Origin: Viscum album
Taxonomy: Eukaryota > Streptophyta > Magnoliopsida > Santalales > Viscaceae
DNA: 64,000 nt
NCBI GenBank assembly: GCA_963277665.1
Contig: OY728152.1
Coordinates: 1,182,354,357 to 1,182,418,356 of the forward strand
Direction: 5' to 3'
Shown: piece after piece, positions 1 to 11,569 of the stretch
Layout of the letters: every line of letters starts with the position of its first letter
Position numbering within the stretch: the stretch's first letter is position 1
The notes under the pieces: model-generated
What the model saw: only the letters and a program-made list of their open reading frames with translations
What the model was told of the DNA's origin: nothing
Database searches by the model: none
Made by a program: the position numbers and the translations under genes

Positions 1-3000
1 GAAATCTTACGTTGCACACTAATAATATAATAATATTATTTTAAATGGTAGTTAACGCCTAGCCATTGTAATGGAGGGAATGAAAAAAACTAACTACAAA
101 ATGATTATATATGTTTTTCAAATATTTTTAATTTTATCAAATAAATGTTAGAGGATTAAAATGCGAATGAATCCAATTTTAAGCGTAAATATTCTAATAT
201 TTTTGAAAAGGTCGATTAACCACCATTTTATGGAGAACGTTTTTTAAATCCACTTTATGAAAATTTTATATGTTAAATTGGAAGAAATAAAATCATTCTT
301 TAGAATCGGGACATCAAAATTTAATTTTTGTTTGTTTTTGTGATTTTTTTTATAAAGTTCAATTTTAATGTATAAGTAAAAAATGTTGTATTTTAATTCA
401 GAACCTTTTTTTTAATCCAATATATTTATATGATTAGATCACCTTTTTAATTGGTTTTGAAGTTCAATTAGAATATATTTTTTCCATTTAATCCAATGGT
501 GGACATTGGAATTAATTTCACTTTGAAATTGGACTTAAAGTAGTGTCAATATTTTAAAAGATATTGTTTCTTAAAAACACGGTATTTGTTTTGACAATTG
601 GAATTAATTATTAAATTAATTAATGCAACTTATAAGTTTTTAATTTTGTCAAATAGACATAATTTTTGAATTCAAAATATCAAATATAGCTTAGGGTGAA
701 TTATTTGGTATTTTTCTGAAAAACTTCAATTTTGGATGAATACTGAAACCACTAAGTTGTAGTTAAAAAAATGATTTTTCGTTAAAATGAATCTTTACCA
801 CTTATGTGATTTGATTTTCAAAAATCCAACATATATGGTTGTCATTAGTACATAAAATGTGGTTCAATGGGATGAAAATAATTTTTTTTGTGAATAGTAA
901 CTTTTATGGTTTATTAATCGCGATCAAAGGTAATCAGTGTAATTTAAGGAAAAAATAATGTTATAATAATATGAAATTTCCATGACACATGTCCTACCCT
1001 TATTGTATGAGTCATGTCCGACCAATACAATACATGGTTCAAATTGGGGACCCCATGGAGCCACATGGGTAAGAAAATGAACTTAATAACTTTTTATTTA
1101 AAGTTAAAATAAAAATGTCATAAACATGTATTGGTTTACTAAAACAATTTTTACATGGGGTAATACAAGTAATATTTTTCACTATAAATTTTAATTAGAA
1201 ATATAATAAGATTTACTACATCATGATATTATTTCTATAATTTTTAGACATTAAATATATAAATTTATTTATGACACCATGATGATGCAACGATTACCAC
1301 ATTAATGAATGATTTAAATAAAATGAAAATATAAGGTAAACTCTTAGACTTAAACTTGTCCAAAACCTATTTTATGGGTGGATTTAGAACCCTTATCACC
1401 TTATCCTAGAAATATATCTTTTTGGGTCCTTTAAAATCCGATACTCGGTTTATAATAAAGAATCATTTTATAACATTCCAAGAGCGCCCCTCCTCCCTTT
1501 TATAAAAGGCCCCCAACTCTACCACCTTACCCACACCTCTCAAGCCATTGGCTCTGCAAAAATCTGCTCATTTCATCTATACACATCCCTATCTTCATTA
1601 TGGAAGCCTTACCTTTGGCAGAAGGCTCTTCATGAAACCCTTTTGGTTCAAACCAAGTGGAGTTACCCGATTTAAAGGTAATGCTTTCTCTTATATTCTT
1701 TTGTGTTATTTTTGATTCTCCAACCACATAAACTCTTTTTAATCCTTTATTTTGTAACAAAAACAGTATATTAAATATAATTGGATGTTTTTATTTTATG
1801 TATTCTATCTATACATATACACACCTCCATCAAATGGTAAAATAACATACTGTTTCTATGGGTGGCGAATTACTGTCTCACGAAATGAGGATTGTTAAAT
1901 ATTCTTTTAACACCTATCTTGGTTTCCATTATGATGAAACTATATTTTATATATGATATATAAGGTATTTATGTTTTCTATAATCTTCTGTATTTTATAT
2001 TTAAAACATACCTTTAAGCTTTGCATGTTGTGAAAATGCGATAATTTCATATGAGAAAGTGTGGACCATCGCCCCCTAAAGTGATGTGACTCGTTCATGA
2101 AATACATGGAATGTATATAGAATGAAATTAATGAACATATGTGACATATATAACACATATATTATACTGGAATCATAATATATATATCTCTCTATTATTT
2201 TTAATTCCATTTATACGACCAATAAATGAAAGTATCCTGCTTGCGTACGCACGGCCTACCGTCTCCATGAACGGTGAATTTCATTTCTTTTTATCTCCAA
2301 ATGTTATGGAATAGTATGAAATGAATATTTAATGGATATATATGATATTTAAATCATTAATAATATTCTTTATATGATGTACTTATAACTACATGGATAA
2401 TTCTTTTCAAACAAGTTCATTTTTGACTAATGTTCCAAAATTGAGAAAAACATCTGATATGAACTCACATAATTAACTAATTATTATACAATTATAATAT
2501 GTTATATGAATTTAATAATTTACATTAGAGGAGGTCATTAAGAAATTATAAATTGAAAAAATTTTTACTATTCAGGAATATAATTATATGAACAAGACAA
2601 GTCGGACTTGATGTATGGGATCCAACCTCTCTCTTTATTTTTAAGTACTCTCTTTTATGTCACTTCATTTAAGATACTATTTATTTTTATGGGGGATGTT
2701 CTCATATATTCCTATTACTGTAATTTTTATTTTCATATGATTATATACCCTAACTGATATCTTCAATCTATTTTTGGATGTTTTATGTGGCATCGTTAGG
2801 CTGCCGAATTTTCGTAAGGGGATATCTGATCTCACTTTTAATTCCGTCAGATTTACATTGTTCGCTACATATTTATTGAATGTGGTGTATTTTTTTCTTC
2901 CATTTTTTATATAGTATAATTATTCTATTTATGTTCATGGTATTCTATGATTCATATTGTGTTTATTATCTTTTTTTCATACGACTCGATTGATTGTAGT

Positions 3001-4651
3001 GAGGTATGGGGTTTCTATCACACTTTTTATTCCCGTGAGATTCATGCTATATTTGTCACAATCTCCATTGAGTGGTGTATGTACTGACCATGGTTGTACT
3101 ATTTGTGTAATATGCTCTCATTTATGGGTATTTACAATAGCATTTTTTGATCGTTCTTTCATGGGGTGTACATTTCGAAAGTTACCCAAATCAGTAAGGG
3201 AACCTTTCACCCTACACTTTTTAAAAGTCTTATTTTTGTTAGGTCTTTTAATTTACAAATTATTATGTTGGGATATGTTCTTATATACCCTTATTGCTGT
3301 ATATGATTTGTCCAAGTGACGGGATACCCTTTTTATCTCCCATCGTCTCATTTTCTAAATTTTAAAATGACGTCGTTAGGTTTTCAAATTTCTGTAAGGG
3401 AACTTCTAAACCCAAATTCAATTATTTGGGTCAAACCTCTACTTCCTGATTATGTCGTACTGTGAAAATGTGTGGATGAACTCCGATTGTTTTACACATA
3501 ATATCCTCTTATGTTAGCTATATTTATATTTTCCACAAATAATCATGTAATTGATTTATCCTTAATCTAAGGATACCGACTTTGTAAGGGACTTCGTCTC
3601 AATCTCCTTTCATTGATGCATATTTTCTTTCATACACAACTTTATTTTATACGGTGTATAAACCCCTTTTTAATTTTAATTTAATTCAAAAGGAATATTT
3701 TCTCAATTAAGCATTTTACTAAAGAAAAAAAAGTATGATTTCTTAACGTATACGGTGACAATGACCTTTCTGCCGCCGCGAGTATTATTCGATCTTTGTA
3801 TTCCTTAACAAGACATAATGTTTTTAAAAGGAAAAAAAATACCATATACTCTTTTATGTATTTTGGTATTGAAAATGGGTTTGATAATGTTTTTATTATA
3901 TCAATGTGTTGTTTTTATATCTTGTGATTGAATTGGTGATATGTTAGGTTTCCTTTATGATTTTTTTTGTGATATGATTATGTTATGGTTCCTGGGAATT
4001 GTTTATGAAGATGTGTGGTTCCATGATAAACATAGGGTGGGTGAGCCCGATATAGCTCTCCAATTCATTGGGTAACACAAAGGAGTTAAATTCAATGGTT
4101 TCTCCATAGAGATTTATGGAATATACTATGGTGGGTATTCCAAACGTAACCATGAGGGTTACTCCATACGTAATAATGTTATGAATGCCTCAAGTTACCT
4201 TATGTCTTATGATTTATATGAGGTATTCATAAATATTATGATTTACAGAGGTATGTTAAAGTGCTTATGTTTTATGAGAAAAGTATGATTTCATTGATTC
4301 ATATGTATACATGGACTAGTTTTCTCATTCCGTGTTATTATAACCCTTAATGAGATTTTTAGGCTCATCCCATGTTTTTGAAATGTTTTTCACAGTACAT
4401 AATGTGGATTAGGGTCAAGGATGGGATCAAGGAAATGTCATGCTGTATAAAAAAAGGAACTAGACATGAATATTTTGGTCACGAGTTTTTATTTTGTGAA
4501 AAAATGCAATTTGAGTTGGAGTGTCTACTTTGTAATCTTTTGAGATGTTATAGTTATGTCATAATTATCTAAAACTCTAAACCTGAAAAGATACTCAATG
4601 TGAATTCTTGAATAACTAAAAATTAAGTAATGTTTAAGGATGGGCCTTATA
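1..4651 (+). repeat. 5' LTR of giant-LTR element (5' end outside window)
   Basis: Position 1 aligns with about 6923 in the 3' LTR, so roughly the first 130 bp are missing. The LTR ends at the shared CCTTATA, just before the primer-binding site, where the two copies diverge; the canonical terminal CA is TA in both copies. A good TATA box lies at 1501-1508. The region downstream of about 2600 contains internally repeated blocks built around GTTAGGCTGCCGAATTT and GTAAGGGA. The LTR contains no convincing gene. A 120-codon open frame (2957-3319) has a positional counterpart in the other LTR but loses protein similarity at its end. Confidence 0.85.
1501..1508 (+). promoter_or_regulatory. TATA box of giant LTR
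   Basis: TATAAAAG sits in a locally C-rich stretch (CTCCTCCC before, GGCCCCC after), the usual look of a plant LTR core promoter. The matching site in the 3' LTR (about 8420) reads CATAAAAC, so only this copy keeps a good TATA box. Transcription would start about 30 bp downstream, leaving a U3 of about 1.65 kb and R-U5 of about 3.1 kb. Confidence 0.6.
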
Positions 4652-4653
4652 GT

Positions 4654-4672
4654 TGGTATCAAAGCTCAGTTT
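4654..4672 (+). other. Primer-binding site, initiator-Met tRNA type
   Basis: TGGTATCAAAGCTCAGTTT starts 3 bp after the LTR end. It resembles the complement of the 3' end of plant initiator-Met tRNA (TGGTATCAGAGCC). The Tekay element at 18187 has a closely similar site followed by a similar leader (both continue ...TTTAG, then TTTATGGA, then TAGGAT). Confidence 0.8.
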
Positions 4673-4774
4673 AGACCACTTTATGGATTAGGATTTTTCA
4701 TTAAACAAATGATTTGTACCTATGTTTATTATCATAGTTAAATCCTTGTTTTATAACTTTTTCAGATCAAGGAA

Positions 4775-5422
4775 ATGGAAGGAGGAGGATCTCATACGAC
4801 ATTCTGATCTCTTCCTGATGACTTTCTTGAAATAATTATTGCAAATTCATGTTCGGATGATTGTGAAACTTTTTCTAGCTTACAACTCACTTGCAGGAAG
4901 CTTTTTGAGATATCAAACACCTCCACTATACCTCATTATCAATGTGGATCATGGGTTGTGTTTAGAAAAATCCAATTTTCACAATATTCTCATATTTTCA
5001 AGAATGGTAAATATTATCAAGGCATTTTCAAATATTTTACCTTATCAGATGATTTTTAAGAATATTAAGATTTTAAAGAAGGTGTTGAAAAAGGAGACCC
5101 TTGTGCAACCTATTTATATTTGATTTTAAAATATAGTCTCTCAGAACATACCTATGGTATTTTAAAAGGACTGTTAATTGAAAATTTCAACTCAAAATCG
5201 GTTAGACTATTTTATAGAAATAATTTCTTATCAGATGTCTTGAAATTATATGTCACACGTTATTATTTTCCAAAACTGTTTTTCTGTGAACACCCATATG
5301 ACCCGTGCTCTACAAGGTGTATTTGGGTGGAGGAAGCAAATGATTTTGAAGGATCTCTAAGTCATTGTTGCGATGCATGGACCTTCTACCTACGTGAACA
5401 AGATGACGATGAAACCAAATAG
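4775..5422 (+). pseudogene. F-box protein-like gene remnant captured in the LTR element (At2g35280/At1g67623-like)
   Basis: One frame runs from ATG 4775 to TAG 5420-5422 (215 codons) with no frameshift but three internal stops at 4805, 5057 and 5066. Each stop is one C-to-T change away from Arg (CGA) or Gln (CAA). Residues about 12-55 look like an F-box: LPDDFLEII near the start, then LQLTCRKLFEIS, the usual LP-D-hydrophobic start and C-K-LF helix. Residues about 100-118 (KEGVEKGDPCATYLY) resemble the Sel1/TPR-like part of plant F-box proteins of the At2g35280/At1g67623 type. The C-terminus has a Cys/His-rich stretch (CEHPYDPCSTR, then HCCDAW) like the C-terminal CxxH...C pattern I associate with that family. 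Known role of such proteins: substrate adaptors of SCF ubiquitin ligases. The ATG lies about 120 bp after the primer-binding site, in the position of gag. The family call is from memory of patterns, not a search. Confidence 0.62.
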
Positions 5423-6778
5423 ACATCATGATCATGGAATGATGTATTTCATTTTGGGGATATTTTTATTTAATCTTCTAATGGTGAAATAAGGCTTTAA
5501 GAATTAAGATGTTGAGATCATAATGAATTTGGATGAAAATTAGAGGTATAAGGAAACCATTGAGGTTAAAACATGATATGGTTATTTTTGAGATTTATAA
5601 AAAGGACAACCCGTAATATGGGTGACAACCCGTTGCGTCCAGCAAGGCCACATGAATCAAACCCACAACCAAAGGATGATAAGGGCGCATGGCCTACCAC
5701 TAGCCTATGTGATGTCCTTGGTTAGTATGACATATTCTCTTTAGTTAAATGATATTATGGATCAATAATACGTTTCTTTTGGGATCTTATGTTTTATTAA
5801 ATGGATATCCACAGAGTAGGAAAATGATATGGTGACTGGGTAATAAAGGTTATTTTGGAAGATGTTTTCTCTTTCGTGGAAACAATATATGCCTATAGAA
5901 AATATTATAATTTTTGATTTCAATTGAGGAGAAAAAGTGGAATTTTATTTTGGATGAATCTATGTTTTTATTGTGGAAATATGATGATCAGGTTTATTTA
6001 GGAAAATGATTAACCTATCATGGAGAATAAGGGATTAGGTTACTTACTTTTCAATACGAGACTTTAAGAGAAACTGATGTTATTTGGAGATAAGTGCTAA
6101 GATTTATCTTTTATTACTATGTGATCAAATCCTTCAGAGATTTGGGTATCATAATTAGTTTTGATTACTTTGAAGAATTTTATGGATAGCTATTTATTGA
6201 ATGATCTTTGATGAACTTTTGGTTTTGCTTAAGGTCTAAAGACATGGGAAATATATAGTTCTCTTTTTTGGATTAGGTGATTCTCTAGATATTGTTTATA
6301 GTGCTCTTAATGTGAACAAGTCATCCTAAATACCCATCTTTTGGAGAAAAAAATGAGTTTGGATAAGAAATATAGTAAGAGATGAAAGTCTACACGACAA
6401 GTAAGTATGTTTCCTTATGATTTAGTTAAGCTCATAAATAAATTACTCAATGAAAAGTAACATAAAAGTAAAATTTTGTCTGTTAACTTTCCTACTAGGG
6501 AATCAAATACCATTTAACCCATCACAAGTTTGTAATTTTCTTGGGGTTAACTTTCTCCTAATCATGTTTTCTATCACTCTCCATCAGATCCTGACCCTTT
6601 GTTTTCTCTTCCATGTACATGTTTTTCTACATATAATCCTATTATGTGTTAACTTGGGTGACCTTTGTAATTCTCATTATTTCTTTTAATGTGATAGTTT
6701 TGCTGACTATTTTTTCCGATGTGGGGATTTCAATGAAGTTTCTGAGCCCAATTTTAAAATTGCGAGGACGCAATTTCC
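5423..6778 (+). other. Rest of the internal region; no recognisable gene
   Basis: About 1.36 kb between the F-box remnant and the purine tract. No gag-pol motif is visible in any frame. An open frame at 6450-6689 encodes a hydrophobic 79-residue peptide with no family resemblance. The last 70 bases (about 6725-6790), read in frame, give a short tail containing PNFKIARTQFPKGGKD. This resembles the tail that ends pol just before the polypurine tract in Tekay-type elements and may be all that remains of pol. Confidence 0.45.
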
Positions 6779-6793
6779 AAAAGGAGGGAAGGA
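6779..6793 (+). other. Polypurine tract of giant-LTR element
   Basis: AAAAGGAGGGAAGGA lies immediately before TGTAACATCCC, the start of the 3' LTR. The Tekay element has an equivalent purine run just before TGTAACGACC at 23147. Confidence 0.8.
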
Positions 6794-9700
6794 TGTAACA
6801 TCCCAGGTAAATAAATAATATGAAATATTCATATTTATTAATATTTTTGAATAAAATATCAATATTACTTTAAATTAGATGCTATGTTCGATGGCATACC
6901 CAACACGCCATAACTAGTTTCTTTGAAATCTTACGCTGCACACCAATAATATAATAATATTATTTATAGTGGTAGTTAACGCTTAGCCATTGTAATGGTA
7001 GGAATGAACCGAAATAACTAGAAAATGATTATATATGTTTTTCAAATATTTTTACTTTTATCTAATAAATGTTAGAGGCTTAAAATACGAATGAATCAAA
7101 TTTTAAGCGTAAATATTATAATATTCTTTAAAAGGTCGATTATTCGCCTTTTGATGGCAATTTTTTTTTGAATCCACTTATTGAAAACGTTATATGTCAT
7201 ATTGGTCCAAATAAAATCCTTCTTTAGTATCGGGACATCAAAATTTACTTTGTTTATGTTTTTGTTATTTTTTTGATAAACTTCATTTTTAATGAATTAG
7301 TGAAAAATGTTGTATATTAATTTAAAAAAACTTTTTAATATAATTTATTCATATTATTAAATCATCTTTTCAATTGTTTTTAAAGTGAAATTAAAATATA
7401 TTTTTTCTATTTAATCCAATGGTGGTCATTGGAATTATTTTCACTTTGAAAATTGACTTTGACTAGTGTCAATATTTTAATAGATAATGTTTCTTAAAAA
7501 CACGCTATTTGTTTTGAAAATGGGAATTAATTATTAAATTAATTAATTCAAATTATATGTTTTGAATTTTTTAAAATATAAATCATTTTTGAATTCTGAA
7601 TATCAAATATAGCATAGGGTGAATTTTTGGTATTTTTCTAAAAAACATCAATTTTTGATGAATAGTGAAACCACTAAGTGGTAGTTAAAAAACTGATTTT
7701 TCATTTAAATGAAACTTTACCTCTTCTATGATTTTATTTTCAAAAATCCAACATCCATGGTTGTCATTATTATGTAAAATGTGGTTCAATGGAATGAAAA
7801 TAAATTTTTGGTGAATAGTAACTTTTAAATTTTATTAATCACGATTAAAGGTAATTAGTCTAATTTAAGGTAAAAATAATGTTATAATAATAAGAAATTA
7901 CCTTGACACATGTCCTAACCTTATCGAATGAGTCATGGCAGACCAATATAATCCATGGGTCAAATTGGGGACCCCATGGAGCCACTTGGGTAAGAAAATG
8001 AAATTAATATCTTTTTATTTAATGTTAAAATAAAAATGTCACAAACATGTATTGTTTAAATAAAACAATTTTTACATTGGGTTATACAAGTCATATTTTT
8101 AACTATAAATATTCATTATAAAGATAAAACGATTTCCTACATCATGATATTTTTTTATAATTTATAGTCATTAAATAAATAAATTTATTTATGACACTAT
8201 GATGATACATCGATTACCTCTATAATGAACGATTTAAATAAAATTAAAAGATAAGGTAACATCTAAGACATATACTTGTCCAAAACCTATTGTATGGGTG
8301 GATTTAGAACCCTTATCAACTTTTCCTCGAAATATATCTTCGTGGGACCTTTAAAATCCGAAAATCATTTTATAATATTGTAACATTTTATAACATTCCA
8401 AGAGTGCCCCTCCTCCCTCTCATAAAACTCATCCTCCTCTACCCCCTTATCCACACCTCTGAAGCCATTGGAACGGACAACCTCTGCTCATTTCAACTCT
8501 CCAAATACCTCTATTCATTATTCAAGCCTTAACTTAGTAAGAAATAACTTCAAGAAACCCTTTTTGTTCAAACCTAGAGGAGCTACCCGATTTAGAGGTA
8601 ATGCTTTCTCTTATGTTCTTTTGTGTTATTTTGCTTCTCCAACCCCCTAAACACTTTTTAATACTTTATTTTGTAACAAAAAATGAATCTTAAATATACT
8701 AGGATGTTGTTATGAGAAGGATTCTAGCTACACATATACACACCTCCATAAAATGGTTAAATAACATACTATTTCTGTGGGTCGCGAATTACTGCCTCAG
8801 GAAATGATGATTGTCAATCTTCTTTTAACACCTATCATGGTGGCCATTATTATGAATATTTATTTTATATATGATATATATGGTATTTATGTTTTCTATA
8901 TGCTTCTGTATTTTATATTTAAAACATACATTTATGCTTTGCATGTTGTGAAAATGCGATAATTTCATATGTGGAAGTGTGGACTACCACCCCATAGAGT
9001 GATGTGACCTGTTCATGCAATACATGGAATGTATATAGAATGAAATTAAAGAACTTATGTGACTTATAAAACATATATATTATACTGGAATCCTAATATA
9101 TATATCTATCTATTATTTTTAATTCCATTAAAATGACAATGAAATGAAAGTAGCGTTCATGCATACGTATGGCCTACCATCTCCATGAACGGTGCATTTC
9201 ATTCCTTTTAATCTCCAAATGTTATGGAGTAGTATAAAATTAATATGTACTAGATATATATGATATTTAAATCATTCATACTATTTTGTAGATTATGTAC
9301 TTATAACTACATGGACAATTCTTTTCAAACAAGTTCATTTTTGACTCATGTACCAAACATCGACAAAAACATATTAAATCAACACACATAATTAACTAAT
9401 TATTATAACATTATAATATGTTATATTAATTTAATAATAAAATTTAAAGGAGTTCCTTAAGAAATTATAAATTCACAAAAGTTTACTATTCAGGAATATA
9501 ATGAAACAAACAAGACAAGTCGGACTTGAGTTAAGGGATCCAACCTCTTTCTTTATTTTTAAGTACTCTCTTTTATGTCACATCATTTAAGCTCCTCTTT
9601 AATATGATGGGGTATGTTCTCATATATTATTCTTACTGTAAGTTTTATATTCAAATTATTAGAGACCCTAATTGATAACTACAATCCATTTTTGGATGTT

Positions 9701-11569
9701 TTAAGTGGCGCCGTTAGGCTGCCGAATTTTCGTAAGGGGATATCTTATCTCACTTTTAATTCCATGAGATTTCCATTGTTCACCACATATTTATTGAATG
9801 TGGTGTATTTTGTTCTTCCATTTTATTTATATTAGAATTATTATATTTATATTCATGGTATTATATGATTAATATTGTTTTTATTATCTTTTGGTCATAT
9901 GACTCGATTGATTACAATGAGGTATGAGGTTTTTATCACACTTTTTATTTCCATGAGATTCATACTATATTTGTCACTATCTCCATTGAGTGGTGTATGT
10001 AATGACCATGATTCTACTATTTGTGTAATATACTCTCATTTATGGGTATTTACATTAGCATTGTTTGATCCTTCATTCATGGGGTGTACGTTTTTGAAAG
10101 TTACCCAAATCGGTACGGGAACCATTCACCATCCACTTTTTAAAAGACTTCTTTTTCTGGGGTATTTTAATTTACATCTTCTTATGTTAGGTTATGTTCT
10201 TATATATCCTTATTTATGTAAATCATTTTCCGAGTGATGATATTCCCTTTTTATCTCTCATGATCTCATTTTCTGAATTTTAAAATAACGTTGTTAGGTT
10301 GTCGAATTTCTGTAAGGGAACTTTTTAACCGAATTTCAATTATTTGGGTCAATACTCTAATTATTGATTATGTCGTACTATGAAAATGTTTGGATGACCT
10401 CTTATTGTTTTACACTTAATATCTTCTTATGTTATGTGTATTTATATTTTCCACACATAATCTTGTAATTGTTTTATCCTTAATCTAAGAATACCGACTG
10501 TGTAAGGGATGTCGTCTCAATATCCTTTCATTGAGGCATATTTGTTTTATAAAAAAATTTCTTTTATAAGGTTTATAAACCCAATTGACTTTTACTTTTA
10601 TTCAAAAGGAATCTTTTCTCTAAGAAGCATTTTACTAAATGACAAAAATTATGTTTTTTAACGTACGCAGTGACAATCACCTTTCTGCCACCACGAGTAT
10701 TATTTGATCTTTATCTTCCTTAACAATACATAATGTTTTTAAAAAGAAAATACATACCATATACTCTTTTATGTATTTTGTTATTGAAAATGGTTTTGAT
10801 AATGTTTTTATTATATTAATATCTTGTATTGATATCTTGTGATTGAAATGTGGAAATGTTATGTTTATTTTATGAATGTTTTTTGTGATACGATTATGTT
10901 ATAGTTCTTGGGAATTGTTTATGAAGACGAGTGGTTCCATGATAAACTAAGGGCGGGTGAGCCTGATATAGCTCTCCAATGAATTGGGTAACGTGAAGGA
11001 GTTAAACGCTAACGTTTCTCAGAAGAGATTTGAGGAATATACTGTGGTGGATATTCCAAACGTAACCATGAGGGTTACTACCTACGTAATAATGTTATGA
11101 ATGCCTCAAGTTACCTTTAGGTCTGATGATTTATATGAGTTGTTCATAAATCTTATGATTTAATGAGGTATGTTTAAGTGATTATGTTTTATGAGTAATG
11201 TATGATTTCATTTATTCTTATGTATACATGGACTGGTGTTTTCTTTACGTATTTTTATAACCCTTACTGAGCTTTTTATGATCATCCCATGTTTTTGAAA
11301 GGTTTTTCACATGACATAAAGTGGATTAGGGTCAAGGATGGGATCAAGGAAACGTCATTTTGTCTAAAACAAGGAACTATACATGACTCTTTTGTTCAAG
11401 TGTTCTTATTTTGTGAAAAAATTGAAACAGAGTAGGAGTGTGTATTTTGTATTCTTTTGAGATGTAATAGTTATGTCATAATTCTCTAAAACACTAAACC
11501 TGAAAAGATTCTCAATGTGAATTCTTGAATAACTCAAGATTATGTCATGTTTAAGGCTAGGACCTTATA
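6794..11569 (+). repeat. 3' LTR of giant-LTR element (complete, 4776 bp)
   Basis: Starts TGTAACATCCCAGG right after the purine tract. It ends ...GACCTTATA at 11569, where similarity to the 5' LTR stops (the 5' copy continues into the primer-binding site, this copy into CCAGTCCCTC). The two LTRs differ by many substitutions and small indels, so insertion is old. Frames open here (8777-8962, 9614-9835, 9875-10237) have no protein-family resemblance. Confidence 0.85.

Larger units (their letters stand above)
1..11569 (+). mobile_element. LTR retrotransposon with giant LTRs carrying an F-box-like gene (LARD-like, non-autonomous)
   Basis: Two long direct repeats (1-4651 and 6794-11569) flank a 2142-bp interior. 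The repeats stay collinear throughout, with an offset of about 6.92 kb. The interior begins with a primer-binding site resembling the initiator-Met tRNA complement (from 4654) and ends with a purine tract (6779-6793) directly before the TGTAAC start of the 3' LTR, so this is a genuine LTR retrotransposon and not a segmental duplication. I find no gag, protease, RT or integrase motifs. The only recognisable coding remnant is F-box-like (4775-5422). Giant LTRs with a short non-autonomous interior fit the LARD description. The 5' LTR lacks roughly 130 bp at the window edge, so its target duplication cannot be checked. It sits within a minus-strand chromovirus LTR whose remainder should lie left of the window. 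Confidence 0.85.

Noticed and set aside
2957..3319. A 120-codon open frame in the 5' giant LTR with an equally long counterpart at 9875-10237 in the 3' LTR
   Set aside because: The two DNA copies are similar anyway, so shared openness is expected; the protein similarity breaks in the last third where compensating indels change the frame, and neither resembles a known family.
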